Source of the DNA: an uncultured Bacilli bacterium
Lineage (GTDB): Bacteria > Bacillota_I > Bacilli_A > RF39 > UBA660
Reading direction: 5' to 3'
NCBI GenBank assembly: GCA_934141535.1
Contig: CAKPCH010000002.1
Coordinates: 1 to 64,000 of the forward strand
Length of the DNA: 64,000 nt
Positions 18,276 to 26,153 of this stretch are shown one piece after another (the stretch's first letter is position 1; every line of letters starts with the position of its first letter). A program made the position numbers and the translations under genes. Below the pieces are notes generated by a model. It was not told where the DNA came from. It saw nothing but the letters and a program-made list of their open reading frames with translations, and did not search any database.

Positions 18276-20018
18276 TTATTGCAAATCTGATTTACTTAAA
18301 GTTATTGCTGGACGAATACCATAATATTCATTAGGGGACGCGTTATTAAAAGAAGTTGTTGTAGTATTAAAAATTACAATTTTAGTACTATCATTGTCAC
18401 TTATTGTTGAAGTCCAATATTTTTTCATAACATCGTTATGTAACTTCAAAAAATCAAGTTTATCTCCAAAAGATATAGCCATCAACACTGATATCCCATC
18501 TGGTAACGTTATTTGTGATTGTGATAAATTAACCCAATTTGATGTATATTCATGTAATTTCTTGTTTGCGGTTACTGGACCTTTATCAGTTTGACCATTT
18601 TCTCCATAATTACTTGCTAAGCCTCCTGATGCAACATAATCTTCAAGCGATGCCCAAGCTACAGTCGGTCCATTAATTGTTGAAGACTTTATAGCTTTAC
18701 CATTTTCATCTATATTAGAATCCATAATTAGTGATACTAAATTTTTGTTTTCTTGATGTATTACAAAGAACGTTTTATCTTCTCCATCTCCTACATCGCA
18801 CGTATATTCATCTCCATATTTAAACTCACCAGTTGGCACATTACCTGCTGTTGAATTTGATACTCTTTTACATATATATGCACTTGCTTTCTTACGTATT
18901 TTTTGTCTATTAACCTCTATTACTGGACGCACTCCATAACTTGATTTATTTGTAATAGTCGTGCCTTGAATATATCCAAGGAAATATATATACCATGCAT
19001 AATTTGTTAAAGATGCAGTTGGTGAAATAGTCCAATAACCATATATAGTAGCACTCGAATTATTTAAGCAACCATAATCTTCACAAGTTTTCATTGTTCT
19101 ATCATTTAACCAGCCATATTTACACCCGCTTGTATTACCATATTTACATGTATCACTTTGTTTTTGGGTATTTGTATCAAAAAAGAAATAATTACTTGCT
19201 GTTGTTGCTTCATTAAATGATGTATTGTTTGTTATTTTAGCTACTTCATCTGCTGTTATAAGTCTTGCTTTATAACCTGTATAATCTATAGTATATTTTG
19301 CTTTTGAAGTGCTTGATGATTGGTCTATTGAATAATTTGAAGGAGTATTAGTACCTTCCCAACTACTTGTATCTAATTTTAATTGTGATAATAATTCATT
19401 AGGACCTGTTGAATTACTTCCACTAGAATTCCAAGCTACACTTGCTGTTGTGTTATGATCTAATATTAAATTAACAGTATCTTTACCATCATCATTAAAA
19501 ACATAAAACTTTAAACAACTATTTTGACTACTATTTGGGTTCATTCCATTATAGCCAGTATTACTATTATTTTCTTTATAATTAGTACAAGTAACTCCTT
19601 TTTTTACATCAAAATAAACTACTTTACCATTTTTATATCTATTTACATTTTTTATAGATTTACAATCACTTGTATTTATCAAGTTATAAGAGAATTTATT
19701 ATCACTATATAAAACTTGTACACTTTTATTTTCTAGTATTTCTTTACTATCAACTAACTCATCTTCATCAAATAATCCATAATCAATAAGATCATTAACT
19801 ACTATACAATAGTTACTTTCATCTGTCTTTTCAAAATCACTACTATTTTCATTTACATAGTCTTCTGCAGCACTCAGTATTAATTTTTTATATATTTCAT
19901 CTTTAGAATTATTTGATTTCTTTATTGTATTTATTATTGTTGGAAATACCATTAACATAATGAGCGCTAAAAGTACAATGACTCCAAGTAATTCAATCAA
20001 TGTAAATCCCTTTTTCAT
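18276..20018 (-). CDS. Large prepilin-like protein with two tandem extracellular domains
   Basis: 580 residues. MKKGFTLIELLGVIVLLAL is a classic type IV prepilin leader with processing after Gly4 and Glu at position +5 of the mature protein. After a pilin-like helix and short domain (to ~150), two related domains follow at ~165-370 and ~385-580. Each starts near a Cys-flanked segment, has an NLILD/SLIMDSNI core with VAW, and ends in GVRPVIEV or GIRPAITLS, a pattern seen in secreted DUF6273-like modules. Ordinary pilins have 100-200 residues, so this is probably a tip adhesin or pseudopilin. No pilus assembly genes are in the window. Confidence 0.7.
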   Translation of the reverse strand: MKKGFTLIELLGVIVLLALIMLMVFPTIINTIKKSNNSKDEIYKKLILSAAEDYVNENSSDFEKTDESNYCIVVNDLIDYGLFDEDELVDSKEILENKSVQVLYSDNKFSYNLINTSDCKSIKNVNRYKNGKVVYFDVKKGVTCTNYKENNSNTGYNGMNPNSSQNSCLKFYVFNDDGKDTVNLILDHNTTASVAWNSSGSNSTGPNELLSQLKLDTSSWEGTNTPSNYSIDQSSSTSKAKYTIDYTGYKARLITADEVAKITNNTSFNEATTASNYFFFDTNTQKQSDTCKYGNTSGCKYGWLNDRTMKTCEDYGCLNNSSATIYGYWTISPTASLTNYAWYIYFLGYIQGTTITNKSSYGVRPVIEVNRQKIRKKASAYICKRVSNSTAGNVPTGEFKYGDEYTCDVGDGEDKTFFVIHQENKNLVSLIMDSNIDENGKAIKSSTINGPTVAWASLEDYVASGGLASNYGENGQTDKGPVTANKKLHEYTSNWVNLSQSQITLPDGISVLMAISFGDKLDFLKLHNDVMKKYWTSTISDNDSTKIVIFNTTTTSFNNASPNEYYGIRPAITLSKSDLQ

Positions 20019-20025
20019 ATTTCAC

Positions 20026-20775
20026 CTACTTTGTTTTTTTATATTGAATATTATAAGTTATTTTTAGTTTTAATTTTGTTGGAACTATTTTACCAAATAT
20101 ATATGCTAATTTCATATTAAAACCTGGTATTATTAATAGTTTATTTTTAAACATCTTTTCTATTGAATATTTTGCTACAAACTCACTACTTAGTGCTTTT
20201 ACTCTAAATCTACAGTTTGCTACATTATTAAAATTTGTATTTACTGGTCCCGGACAAAGACAACTAATATGTACTTTACTATTTATTGATTTTAATTCTT
20301 GACTTATAGCAAGCGTTAATGATGTTACATATGCCTTAGTTGAATAATATGTAGCCATTAAAGGTCCAGGCATAAATGAAGCGCTACTTGAAACATTTAA
20401 TATATATCCTTGATCTTTTTTTATAAAATCAGTTAAAAATAATTTAGTTAATACATGAACTGCTCTTATATTTAAATCAATCATATTTATTTCTTTATCT
20501 AATGATGTTTTATTAAATAATCCTATATCACCAAATCCAGCATTATTTATTAATATATTTATATTTTTATCTTTTGTTTGTTCATATAATTTTATACAAT
20601 TATCATAAACACTTAAATCCATTGAAATAATTTCTACTTTTGTTTTTAATTCACTTTTTAAATCTTGTAGTGCTTTTAAATCACGTGCAACAAGTATTAA
20701 ATCATATCCCATATTACTTAATACTCTTGCCATATCTCTTCCTATACCACTACTTGCTCCTGTTATTAATACCAT
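20026..20775 (-). CDS. Short-chain dehydrogenase/reductase
   Basis: 249 residues of classical SDR type. The nucleotide motif TGASSGIGRDMARVL is at the very N-terminus, NNAGFGDIG follows near residue 85, and the catalytic Ser-Tyr-Lys is seen in NVSSSASF and YYSTKAYV. Ends with PGPVNT and a basic C-terminus. It should reduce or oxidise an alcohol/carbonyl with NAD(P)H. Substrate not deducible. The gene ends eight nt before the prepilin start and may be co-transcribed with it. Confidence 0.85.
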   Translation of the reverse strand: MVLITGASSGIGRDMARVLSNMGYDLILVARDLKALQDLKSELKTKVEIISMDLSVYDNCIKLYEQTKDKNINILINNAGFGDIGLFNKTSLDKEINMIDLNIRAVHVLTKLFLTDFIKKDQGYILNVSSSASFMPGPLMATYYSTKAYVTSLTLAISQELKSINSKVHISCLCPGPVNTNFNNVANCRFRVKALSSEFVAKYSIEKMFKNKLLIIPGFNMKLAYIFGKIVPTKLKLKITYNIQYKKTK

Positions 20776-20816
20776 AACGCCCTCCTATTCTAGAAATATT
20801 ATACCTCAAAAAGTAA

Positions 20817-20842
20817 TAAAAAAAAAGAGTTATTATAAACTC
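20817..20842 (-). terminator. Intrinsic terminator at the end of rplU-prp-rpmA
   Basis: Minus strand GAGTT pairs with AACTC across a six-nt loop, followed by nine T. It overlaps the last rpmA codons. Confidence 0.75.
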
Positions 20843-21120
20843 TCATAAACACTAACTTGTTTTTTATCTTTTCCTAAACGTTCATATTTTACATATCCGC
20901 TTATTTTAGCATAAACTGTATCGTCACTACCTATACCAGCATTAAGTCCTGGATATATTCTAGTTCCTCTTTGTCTATATATAATAGAGCCACCAGTTAC
21001 ATATTCTCCATCACTAGCTTTAGCTCCTAATCTACGTCCAGCAGAATCTCTACCATTTTTTGTAGATCCTTGACCTTTTTTATGTGCGAATAATTGGATA
21101 TTTAATGTCATCATCTTCAT
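20833..21120 (-). CDS. rpmA: 50S ribosomal protein L27, with cleavable N-terminus
   Basis: 95 residues. After the short leader MKMMTLNIQLFA comes HKKGQGSTKNGRDS, the mature L27 start that reaches the peptidyl transferase centre. The leader matches the Bacillota-specific prosequence removed by the Prp protease after a Phe-Ala site, and prp is the preceding gene. GGGAGGTG upstream supports the first ATG, although spacing (10 nt) is long. Confidence 0.97.
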   Translation of the reverse strand: MKMMTLNIQLFAHKKGQGSTKNGRDSAGRRLGAKASDGEYVTGGSIIYRQRGTRIYPGLNAGIGSDDTVYAKISGYVKYERLGKDKKQVSVYESL

Positions 21121-21137
21121 AAATGAATGGCACCTCC

Positions 21138-21425
21138 CTATCTAATTTCTATATATTTTTTATAATTTTGTTCTAATTCTTTTAATAAATTAATCATATT
21201 ATTTATTAATTTATCTATTGTTTCATTATGTTTATTTATTTTGATATTTAAGTATCCATCACTTTCTTTATAACTAATACAGTCCTCATCAATACTTAAT
21301 AAAGCATTTACTGTAGTAATACAAATACTTGAGATAGAAGCACACACTATATCAGAACCTTCACTACTATAACCTGAATGTCCTTTTATAGTTATTTCAT
21401 TATCTTTAATACTTATCTTTACCAT
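21138..21425 (-). CDS. prp: Ribosomal-processing cysteine protease Prp
   Basis: 95 residues. The catalytic pair is visible: His in KGHSGYSSEGSD (residue 16) and Cys in IVCASISS (residue 28). Prp removes the N-terminal extension of ribosomal protein L27 in Bacillota, and here it lies between rplU and rpmA as in Bacillus and Staphylococcus. The presence of the L27 extension and Prp together is internally consistent. Confidence 0.93.
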   Translation of the reverse strand: MVKISIKDNEITIKGHSGYSSEGSDIVCASISSICITTVNALLSIDEDCISYKESDGYLNIKINKHNETIDKLINNMINLLKELEQNYKKYIEIR

Positions 21426-21427
21426 TA

Positions 21428-21730
21428 TTATTTTACCACTATTTTTTTAATTGTAACTTTAGTATATGGTTGACGATGTCCTTGTTTTCTACGGTAATTT
21501 TTCTTTTGATTGTATTTATATACTATAATTTTTTTCTCTTTACCGTTTTTATCTACTTCAGCCTCTACAAAAGCACCATCTACATATGGCATACCTGCTT
21601 TACCATCTACCATTAATACTTTATCAAATTTAACAGTAGAAGAAGCTTCAGCATCTAATTTTTCAATATAAAGAACTGTACCTTCACTAACATAGTATTG
21701 TTTTCCACCAGTTTCTATTACTGCTTTCAT
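21428..21730 (-). CDS. rplU: 50S ribosomal protein L21
   Basis: 100 residues, typical length. MKAVIETGGKQYYVSEG at the N-terminus and the basic C-terminal KKNYRRKQGHRQPYT are diagnostic. L21 binds 23S rRNA and contacts L20. First gene of rplU-prp-rpmA, with an L21 leader RNA and its own promoter upstream; SD GGAGGTAAATA. Confidence 0.97.
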   Translation of the reverse strand: MKAVIETGGKQYYVSEGTVLYIEKLDAEASSTVKFDKVLMVDGKAGMPYVDGAFVEAEVDKNGKEKKIIVYKYNQKKNYRRKQGHRQPYTKVTIKKIVVK

Positions 21731-21846
21731 TATTTACCTCCTTAATAAAATTTTTCTTAGACTCACCATTAAGGTGCTTAAGCTTTAAACTTTAAGTCTT
21801 AAATTAAAACCTTTTCTGTGTGGTTGTAGAATGAGGTCCTACACGT
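21731..21846 (-). ncRNA. Ribosomal protein L21 leader
   Basis: The 5' untranslated RNA of rplU carries the segment GGACCTCATTCTACAACC and later GCACCTTAATGGTGAGTC, arranged as in the Bacillota L21 leader family that precedes rplU-rpmA. Function is presumed autogenous control. Ends are set from the promoter to the SD. Confidence 0.7.
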
Positions 21847-21851
21847 TTAAA

Positions 21852-21880
21852 ATGATATCACAAATCATTACCTTTGTCAA
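21852..21880 (-). promoter_or_regulatory. SigA-type promoter for rplU-prp-rpmA
   Basis: TTGACA (21875-21880) and TATCAT (21852-21857), 17-nt spacer, minus strand; the -35 lies inside the end of spoIVFB. Confidence 0.8.
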
Positions 21881-22607
21881 ACATTTTATGTAAAATTTCC
21901 TTTTCAGTTATAAACTTATTATTTATATTAAATATATGAGTATAATCTAACTTCATTTCATCTATTCTTTTTATTACTTTTCTTTTTTTGAATTTAAAAT
22001 TATTTAAATATCTTTCTAATAAAAATCTATTAAATATATAATTTATATTTTTAGATAATTTTATTGTTTCTATTAATAAAAATATAAGTACTAATATAAA
22101 TAATTTATTTATATTAAAACTTAAAATCAATATAAATATTAAAGATAAATATGATACTATAGAACATATTTTTAAACTATTTTTATAACTTGTTATTTTA
22201 TTTATAATAAAACTCATTATTTTAGAACCATCTAAAGGATATATTGGTATTAAATTAAAAATAATAATAAAATAATTCATTACACTAAAATATTTATAAT
22301 GAACTATTTTATTTATAAAAATATAAAATATAATTTGAAAAGTAATACCTGCTATTGAAACAAAAAATTCTTCTTTAACAGGATGATTTATAAATATTTT
22401 ATACTTAGTTAATCCTCCAAAAGGTAATAATATTACCTTTTCTATATTCCATTTATAATATAGTGATACTAATATATGCCCTAATTCATGAATTAATATT
22501 AACATCATAAAATATAAAATAAATCTGAATTTACCTATAAGAATAAAAATAAATGTTGTTATTATAAATAAAGGATGAAAATATATTTTAGTTAATATAT
22601 TTCTCAT
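21858..22607 (-). CDS. spoIVFB: Stage IV sporulation protein FB, intramembrane zinc protease
   Basis: 249 residues, highly hydrophobic. Zinc site HELGH (His40, Glu41, His44) lies in the first membrane core and Asp126 in NLIPIYPLDG provides the third ligand, as in site-2 proteases. SpoIVFB cleaves the prosequence of pro-SigK in the outer forespore membrane; sigK is in this window at 57112-57804. Unlike Bacillus SpoIVFB the cytoplasmic CBS-like tail is short and very basic. The start overlaps spoIVFA by 20 nt. Assignment over a generic M50 protease rests on the spoIVFA partner and sigK. Confidence 0.9.
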   Translation of the reverse strand: MRNILTKIYFHPLFIITTFIFILIGKFRFILYFMMLILIHELGHILVSLYYKWNIEKVILLPFGGLTKYKIFINHPVKEEFFVSIAGITFQIIFYIFINKIVHYKYFSVMNYFIIIFNLIPIYPLDGSKIMSFIINKITSYKNSLKICSIVSYLSLIFILILSFNINKLFILVLIFLLIETIKLSKNINYIFNRFLLERYLNNFKFKKRKVIKRIDEMKLDYTHIFNINNKFITEKEILHKMFDKGNDL

Positions 22608-23118
22608 AATTTAATACTTCTCCGTCTTTTTTATAAACTAAATATAAGTAATCCTTTGCCTCACCTATTAGCTCGCCTTTTTTAACATAATCATACATTT
22701 TTACATTAGTATTATCTATATTACCATACCATTCATCTACACCATCTATTCTTTGAATAATTATAGTATTTCCATATCCTTCTTTTTCTCCAATAAATAC
22801 AACTACTCCACTTTCACTTACAGGTACTAAATAGTTTGAATTAAATTCTAATTTAACTCCATCTAGATACTTACTAGAATTTTCTATTATTGGTTTTTCA
22901 TTAAATACTTTTTCATCTATTAATTTATCAAATATTTTTGTATTACCTATATATTTATTATATATTTTTGTAAAATATGAAAAAGATATATTTTTATCAT
23001 ATACTTGTTTATAAAATTTATTTTTAAAATTAGAATTTGCTTTCATTATTATTAATAAAACAAGAGTTATAATTATACATAATAAAAACTTAGTAAGAAA
23101 TTTAGTACAAGCTTTCAT
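22588..23118 (-). CDS. spoIVFA: Stage IV sporulation protein FA (degenerate M23 domain)
   Basis: 176 residues from ATG 23118, which has GGTGATAAT directly upstream; an upstream ATG at 23175 would add a hydrophobic 19 residues without SD. One membrane segment (~5-25) precedes an extracytoplasmic region and a LytM-like fold (GVVVFIGEKEGYGNTIIIQ, YGNID, VKKGELIGEA) without the zinc-binding histidines of active M23 enzymes. In Bacillus, SpoIVFA holds and inhibits SpoIVFB until forespore signalling. Overlap with spoIVFB implies coupled translation. Confidence 0.82.
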   Translation of the reverse strand: MKACTKFLTKFLLCIIITLVLLIIMKANSNFKNKFYKQVYDKNISFSYFTKIYNKYIGNTKIFDKLIDEKVFNEKPIIENSSKYLDGVKLEFNSNYLVPVSESGVVVFIGEKEGYGNTIIIQRIDGVDEWYGNIDNTNVKMYDYVKKGELIGEAKDYLYLVYKKDGEVLNYEKYIN

Positions 23119-23190
23119 ATTATCACCAATAAATAATATGAAAAAGATAAAAAAAAAGAATAAATTAATATTCATTTTTTTGTTTTACAT

Positions 23191-23793
23191 TTATTTTTCC
23201 ATTATTAAATGTTTATTTAATACATAGTATTGTACACCTGATATTATAGATAATATTGTAGCTATAAAAAGTAAAACTTTAGAAACTGAAATTCCCCATA
23301 ATTCAAATGGTAAATTATAGAAAAGTGTAAGTACTATTCCAACCATTAAACAAGCAGTTTTAACTTTACCAGATTTAATGGCTGCTACTACTTTACCTTT
23401 TGAAGCTGCAAGCATCTTTATAGAATTAACAACACTATCTCTTACTATTATTACTACTGGTATTATAGGATGAATAAATCCTTGAGCAGCTAATATTATT
23501 AAAACTGAATTTACTAAAATCTTATCTGCTATTGCATCTATTAATTTACCAAAGTCAGTAACAAGATTATATTTGCGTGCTATATAACCATCTAGAAAAT
23601 CAGTTAATGAAGCTATTATAAATAATATACCTGCTATTATATATTTAATATCTATTACTATAGCTTCATTAATAAATAATTTAGGAACATCTATTCCAAA
23701 TAATGATGTAATATATTCTCCACCAAGTAATATTATAATTATTAATACTGACATTGCTATTCTACTTATAGTTAATTTATTAGGCAAGTTCAT
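23191..23793 (-). CDS. pgsA: CDP-diacylglycerol-glycerol-3-phosphate 3-phosphatidyltransferase
   Basis: 200 residues. The CDP-alcohol phosphotransferase motif D-x2-DG-x2-AR-x8-G-x3-D-x3-D is complete in TDFLDGYIARKY and GKLIDAIAD. Several membrane helices surround it. The enzyme makes phosphatidylglycerophosphate for anionic phospholipid. ATG 23793 gives MNLPNKLT, which matches Bacillus PgsA; the GTG at 23814 adds seven residues. It overlaps rodZ by 14 nt, the same neighbour order as in Bacillus. Confidence 0.92.
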   Translation of the reverse strand: MNLPNKLTISRIAMSVLIIIILLGGEYITSLFGIDVPKLFINEAIVIDIKYIIAGILFIIASLTDFLDGYIARKYNLVTDFGKLIDAIADKILVNSVLIILAAQGFIHPIIPVVIIVRDSVVNSIKMLAASKGKVVAAIKSGKVKTACLMVGIVLTLFYNLPFELWGISVSKVLLFIATILSIISGVQYYVLNKHLIMEK

Positions 23794-24286
23794 ATCTAAC
23801 ACTTCTTTCTTCACTTACTATACTATTAGAAATTTCTCTATCATCTTTAGTAACAACTAAAACAATTACATAAATAATTATTATAACTAGAAGTACTATA
23901 CCTGATATTATTAAAAATTTAGGTATTTGCTTTTGTCTATTATTAAATACTGTATAGGGAGATGATATTTTAACTGTTTTTAATTTTTTTTCTTTTTTTC
24001 TTTGTTCTCTTTCCGCTTTTTTTATATCATCAATAGATATTTTAGAAGTAAAATCGAACAAATACTCATTAAACTCTTCAACCATCTCATCATAATCAAG
24101 TCCTAAATATTTTGAATAATTTTTTATAAACATTTTTAAATAAAATATGTCTTTAAAGGCTTCTTTATTACCTTCTTCAATATTTTCTAATTGTGATGGT
24201 CTTAATTTTAAATCACTAGCTGCTTCTTCAATAGTTATTCCCATTGATTCACGAGCATTTTTTAACTTTTCTCCTATTTCTTTCAT
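23780..24286 (-). CDS. rodZ: RodZ/YmfM-type helix-turn-helix membrane protein
   Basis: 168 residues. An N-terminal HTH of the RodZ type (IGEKLKNARESMGITIEEAA, residues 4-23) is followed by a basic stretch and one membrane segment (~125-145) and a very short outside tail. RodZ links MreB filaments to the membrane in rod-shape growth; the short tail lacks the beta domain of proteobacterial RodZ. Located directly before pgsA as in Bacillus. SD GAGGATAT precedes the ATG. Confidence 0.85.
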   Translation of the reverse strand: MKEIGEKLKNARESMGITIEEAASDLKLRPSQLENIEEGNKEAFKDIFYLKMFIKNYSKYLGLDYDEMVEEFNEYLFDFTSKISIDDIKKAEREQRKKEKKLKTVKISSPYTVFNNRQKQIPKFLIISGIVLLVIIIIYVIVLVVTKDDREISNSIVSEERSVRYELA

Positions 24287-24306
24287 ATATCCTCTATTCT
24301 ATTTAC

Positions 24307-24663
24307 AAAAAAAATAATATTTTATAAGCCATGTTCTGTTCTCTATTAAGAGCGACAAATATTTATCTACCTTTCGGTCCTAAAATCGGTTCAATTCCCT
24401 ATTTAGATTCCCCTACCAAAATTTGGGTTTCTCACTCGCGGGGTTTACCACGTTCCACTTCTTTCATTTCTGAATTCTTCGTCACTTTGGCACTTTTACA
24501 CTTATTTAACCATATCAACGACTTAGGTTATCTAAGAGCCGTTAGCAAAACTTGCTACCTAGAGTTATTTATTCCTCTAGCGCGAACTCTATAATCATCT
24601 CAGATTATGTGAGCATGGACTTTCCTCTACATAACAAAGTACGCAGCATTTGTCCAAATATTA
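24307..24663 (-). ncRNA. rnpB: RNase P RNA, type B
   Basis: The minus strand contains the invariant GAGGAAAGTCCATGCTC near the 5' end, AAAGTGCCAAAGTGACGAAG, GTGGAACGTGGTAAACCCC, GAGAAACCCAAATTTTGG and the 3' ACAGAACATGGCTTATA, all hallmarks of Bacillota type B RNase P RNA. The ends AATAATATTT and AAATATTATT form helix P1, followed by a T-run that acts as terminator. It catalyses tRNA 5' maturation. The 5' end touches the gpsB stop codon. Confidence 0.97.
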
Positions 24664-24987
24664 TTCTTTTCCATAAATTATTTTTTCTAATTTAGATATT
24701 CTTCTTAAAACATCAGCTGTTGTACCCGTACCTACAGTATCACTTTCTTTTAATACTTCTATTTTTGTTTTAAGATTTCTAATTTCTTGTTTTAAACTGA
24801 TATTATCTTCTACAAGTTGTTTTTTATCTCTTTCTAATTCTTTAATTATAGATTTCATTTCTTCATAATCTTTTATAATCAAATCAAGAAATCTATCCAC
24901 CTCTTGTGGTCTATAACCTCTTGTATCAATTTTAAACTCTTTTTCCAAAATATCACGACTAGTTAAAACTACACGATCTTGATACAT
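24661..24987 (-). CDS. gpsB: Cell division regulator GpsB
   Basis: 108 residues. The DivIVA-like N-terminal domain (LTSRDILEKEFKIDTRGY, then VDRFLDLIIKDYEEM) is followed by a coiled coil (~50-85) and a C-terminal RRISKLEKIIYG trimerisation segment. GpsB shuttles penicillin-binding proteins between side wall and septum. ATG 24987 has AGAGGTG six nt upstream; the GTG at 24996 is part of that SD. Next to rnpB as in Bacillus. Confidence 0.93.
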   Translation of the reverse strand: MYQDRVVLTSRDILEKEFKIDTRGYRPQEVDRFLDLIIKDYEEMKSIIKELERDKKQLVEDNISLKQEIRNLKTKIEVLKESDTVGTGTTADVLRRISKLEKIIYGKE

Positions 24988-25015
24988 AAAAAACACCTCT
25001 CATATTCCCAAAACA

Positions 25016-25044
25016 ATTATCTCAAAAAACTATTTATTTGTCAA
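25016..25044 (-). promoter_or_regulatory. SigA-type promoter for gpsB
   Basis: TTGACA (25039-25044) and GATAAT (25016-25021), 17-nt spacer, directly after the micro-ORF terminator. Confidence 0.75.
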
Positions 25045-25077
25045 TAAAAAACTACTTACCTTTAATAGTGTAAGTAG
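25045..25077 (-). terminator. Intrinsic terminator of the micro-ORF
   Basis: Minus strand CTACTTAC pairs with GTAAGTAG (8 bp) and runs into TTTTTT; the 3' arm contains the micro-ORF stop codon TAG. Confidence 0.75.
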
Positions 25078-25147
25078 CCAATTTTATATACCTAACATCA
25101 TCTATCATATTATTAAATACATTTTCTATATGTGAATATGTATTCAT
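25052..25147 (-). CDS. Candidate 31-residue micro-protein
   Basis: A short frame, MNTYSHIENVFNNMIDDVR followed by a dozen residues ending IKGK, begins at ATG 25147 five nt after GAGGTG and ends at TAG inside a strong terminator hairpin. RBS, frame and terminator together form a complete small transcription/translation unit. No family recognised and no membrane segment seen; N-terminal part looks amphipathic. It could instead be an RNA with a chance frame. A weak promoter-like TTGTCG/TTTAAT is upstream. Confidence 0.45.
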   Translation of the reverse strand: MNTYSHIENVFNNMIDDVRYIKLATYTIKGK

Positions 25148-25218
25148 CATATCACCTCAAAAATATAGTAGCACATATTAAATATCTTTTGTTGTGATTC
25201 GACAAAACTAGCTAATAT

Positions 25219-26058
25219 TTACTCTAAAATATTTTCTTGAATGCTACTAATATTATAACCTTTTGATTTTATATATATTATTATTGTTGATAATTCTTTT
25301 TTAACTGTAGAATTTATTGGAAGTAATAAAACTGAACCAAAATCTATTTTTTTCTTTATATCAACTAAAGGAGTATTACCAGATATAACAATTGGTCTTA
25401 TCGTATAATTGCCATAATTCATACAAAGATTTAGATTATCTTCTGTTTCTACTTCACTATAGCAGAAACAATTACCTTGTTTATTTACTTTTTTTAAAAC
25501 AGTATCTACCCATTCTAAATCACTTATATTAATAGAATCAAGTATTAAGTTTATACTATGACCTTTAGATATTAAATTAGATATTAATTCATTATTATTT
25601 GTAAACCAATCAAAATTAACAAAAAAAGACACTTTTAAATTATAATTATTAACTATATTTAAAATATCTGTTATATCTTCCCCTATACCTACTTTAAATG
25701 CTAAACTAACCATTTTTTTACTTGGATTACCTTTAATTATATATTTATTCATATTATTTGTTAAACTTATTTTAGGCTTTTCATAATCATAAACTAGTAA
25801 TTTATCATTATAATAGCCATTCTTCTTCATTAACTTATAACTCTTATTTATATTTACTTTCCTACTATTTACACCTGGTATTATTGTATCATCTATTATA
25901 GTAGCATCTATTGCCTTACTTTCATATTTATAAGCATTCTCCTTTATACTAATCATTATATCATCCATATCATTTACTACTGTTGTTGTTTTCTCTGTAA
26001 CAAAAAAACTAAAACATGTTAAACTAATTAGGCCTATCATTTGAAATATTTTTTTCAT
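25219..26058 (-). CDS. Exported polysaccharide deacetylase-fold protein, probably inactive
   Basis: 279 residues with an N-terminal signal/anchor (~5-22). The C-terminal half resembles the NodB/polysaccharide deacetylase barrel: KMVSLAFKVGIGEDITDIL where active enzymes have FDDG, then YNLKVSFFVNFDWF for the usual TFF(V) block, and KGHSINLI for the GHEIGNH block. The metal-binding Asp-Asp and second His are not preserved, so catalysis is doubtful. Related degenerate proteins occur in spore formers (YlxY type). Role unknown; SD GGTGAAATA. Confidence 0.55.
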   Translation of the reverse strand: MKKIFQMIGLISLTCFSFFVTEKTTTVVNDMDDIMISIKENAYKYESKAIDATIIDDTIIPGVNSRKVNINKSYKLMKKNGYYNDKLLVYDYEKPKISLTNNMNKYIIKGNPSKKMVSLAFKVGIGEDITDILNIVNNYNLKVSFFVNFDWFTNNNELISNLISKGHSINLILDSINISDLEWVDTVLKKVNKQGNCFCYSEVETEDNLNLCMNYGNYTIRPIVISGNTPLVDIKKKIDFGSVLLLPINSTVKKELSTIIIYIKSKGYNISSIQENILE

Positions 26059-26115
26059 TATTTCACCTAACTAATTATATGATTAGTTTTATATTTTTTT
26101 TACTAAAATTTTTTA

Positions 26116-26147
26116 TTATAAAAAGAGATTTAAATTAATAATCTCTT
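26116..26147 (-). terminator. Intrinsic terminator after the CPBP gene
   Basis: Minus strand AAGAGATT and AATCTCTT form an 8-bp stem followed by a T/A-rich tract. Confidence 0.65.
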
Positions 26148-26153
26148 AAACTT

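Noticed and set aside
23119..23175. Extended N-terminus for spoIVFA
   Set aside because: Has no SD, while ATG 23118 has GGTGATAAT directly upstream.
24331..24594. 87-codon plus-strand open frame
   Set aside because: It runs antisense through the RNase P RNA.
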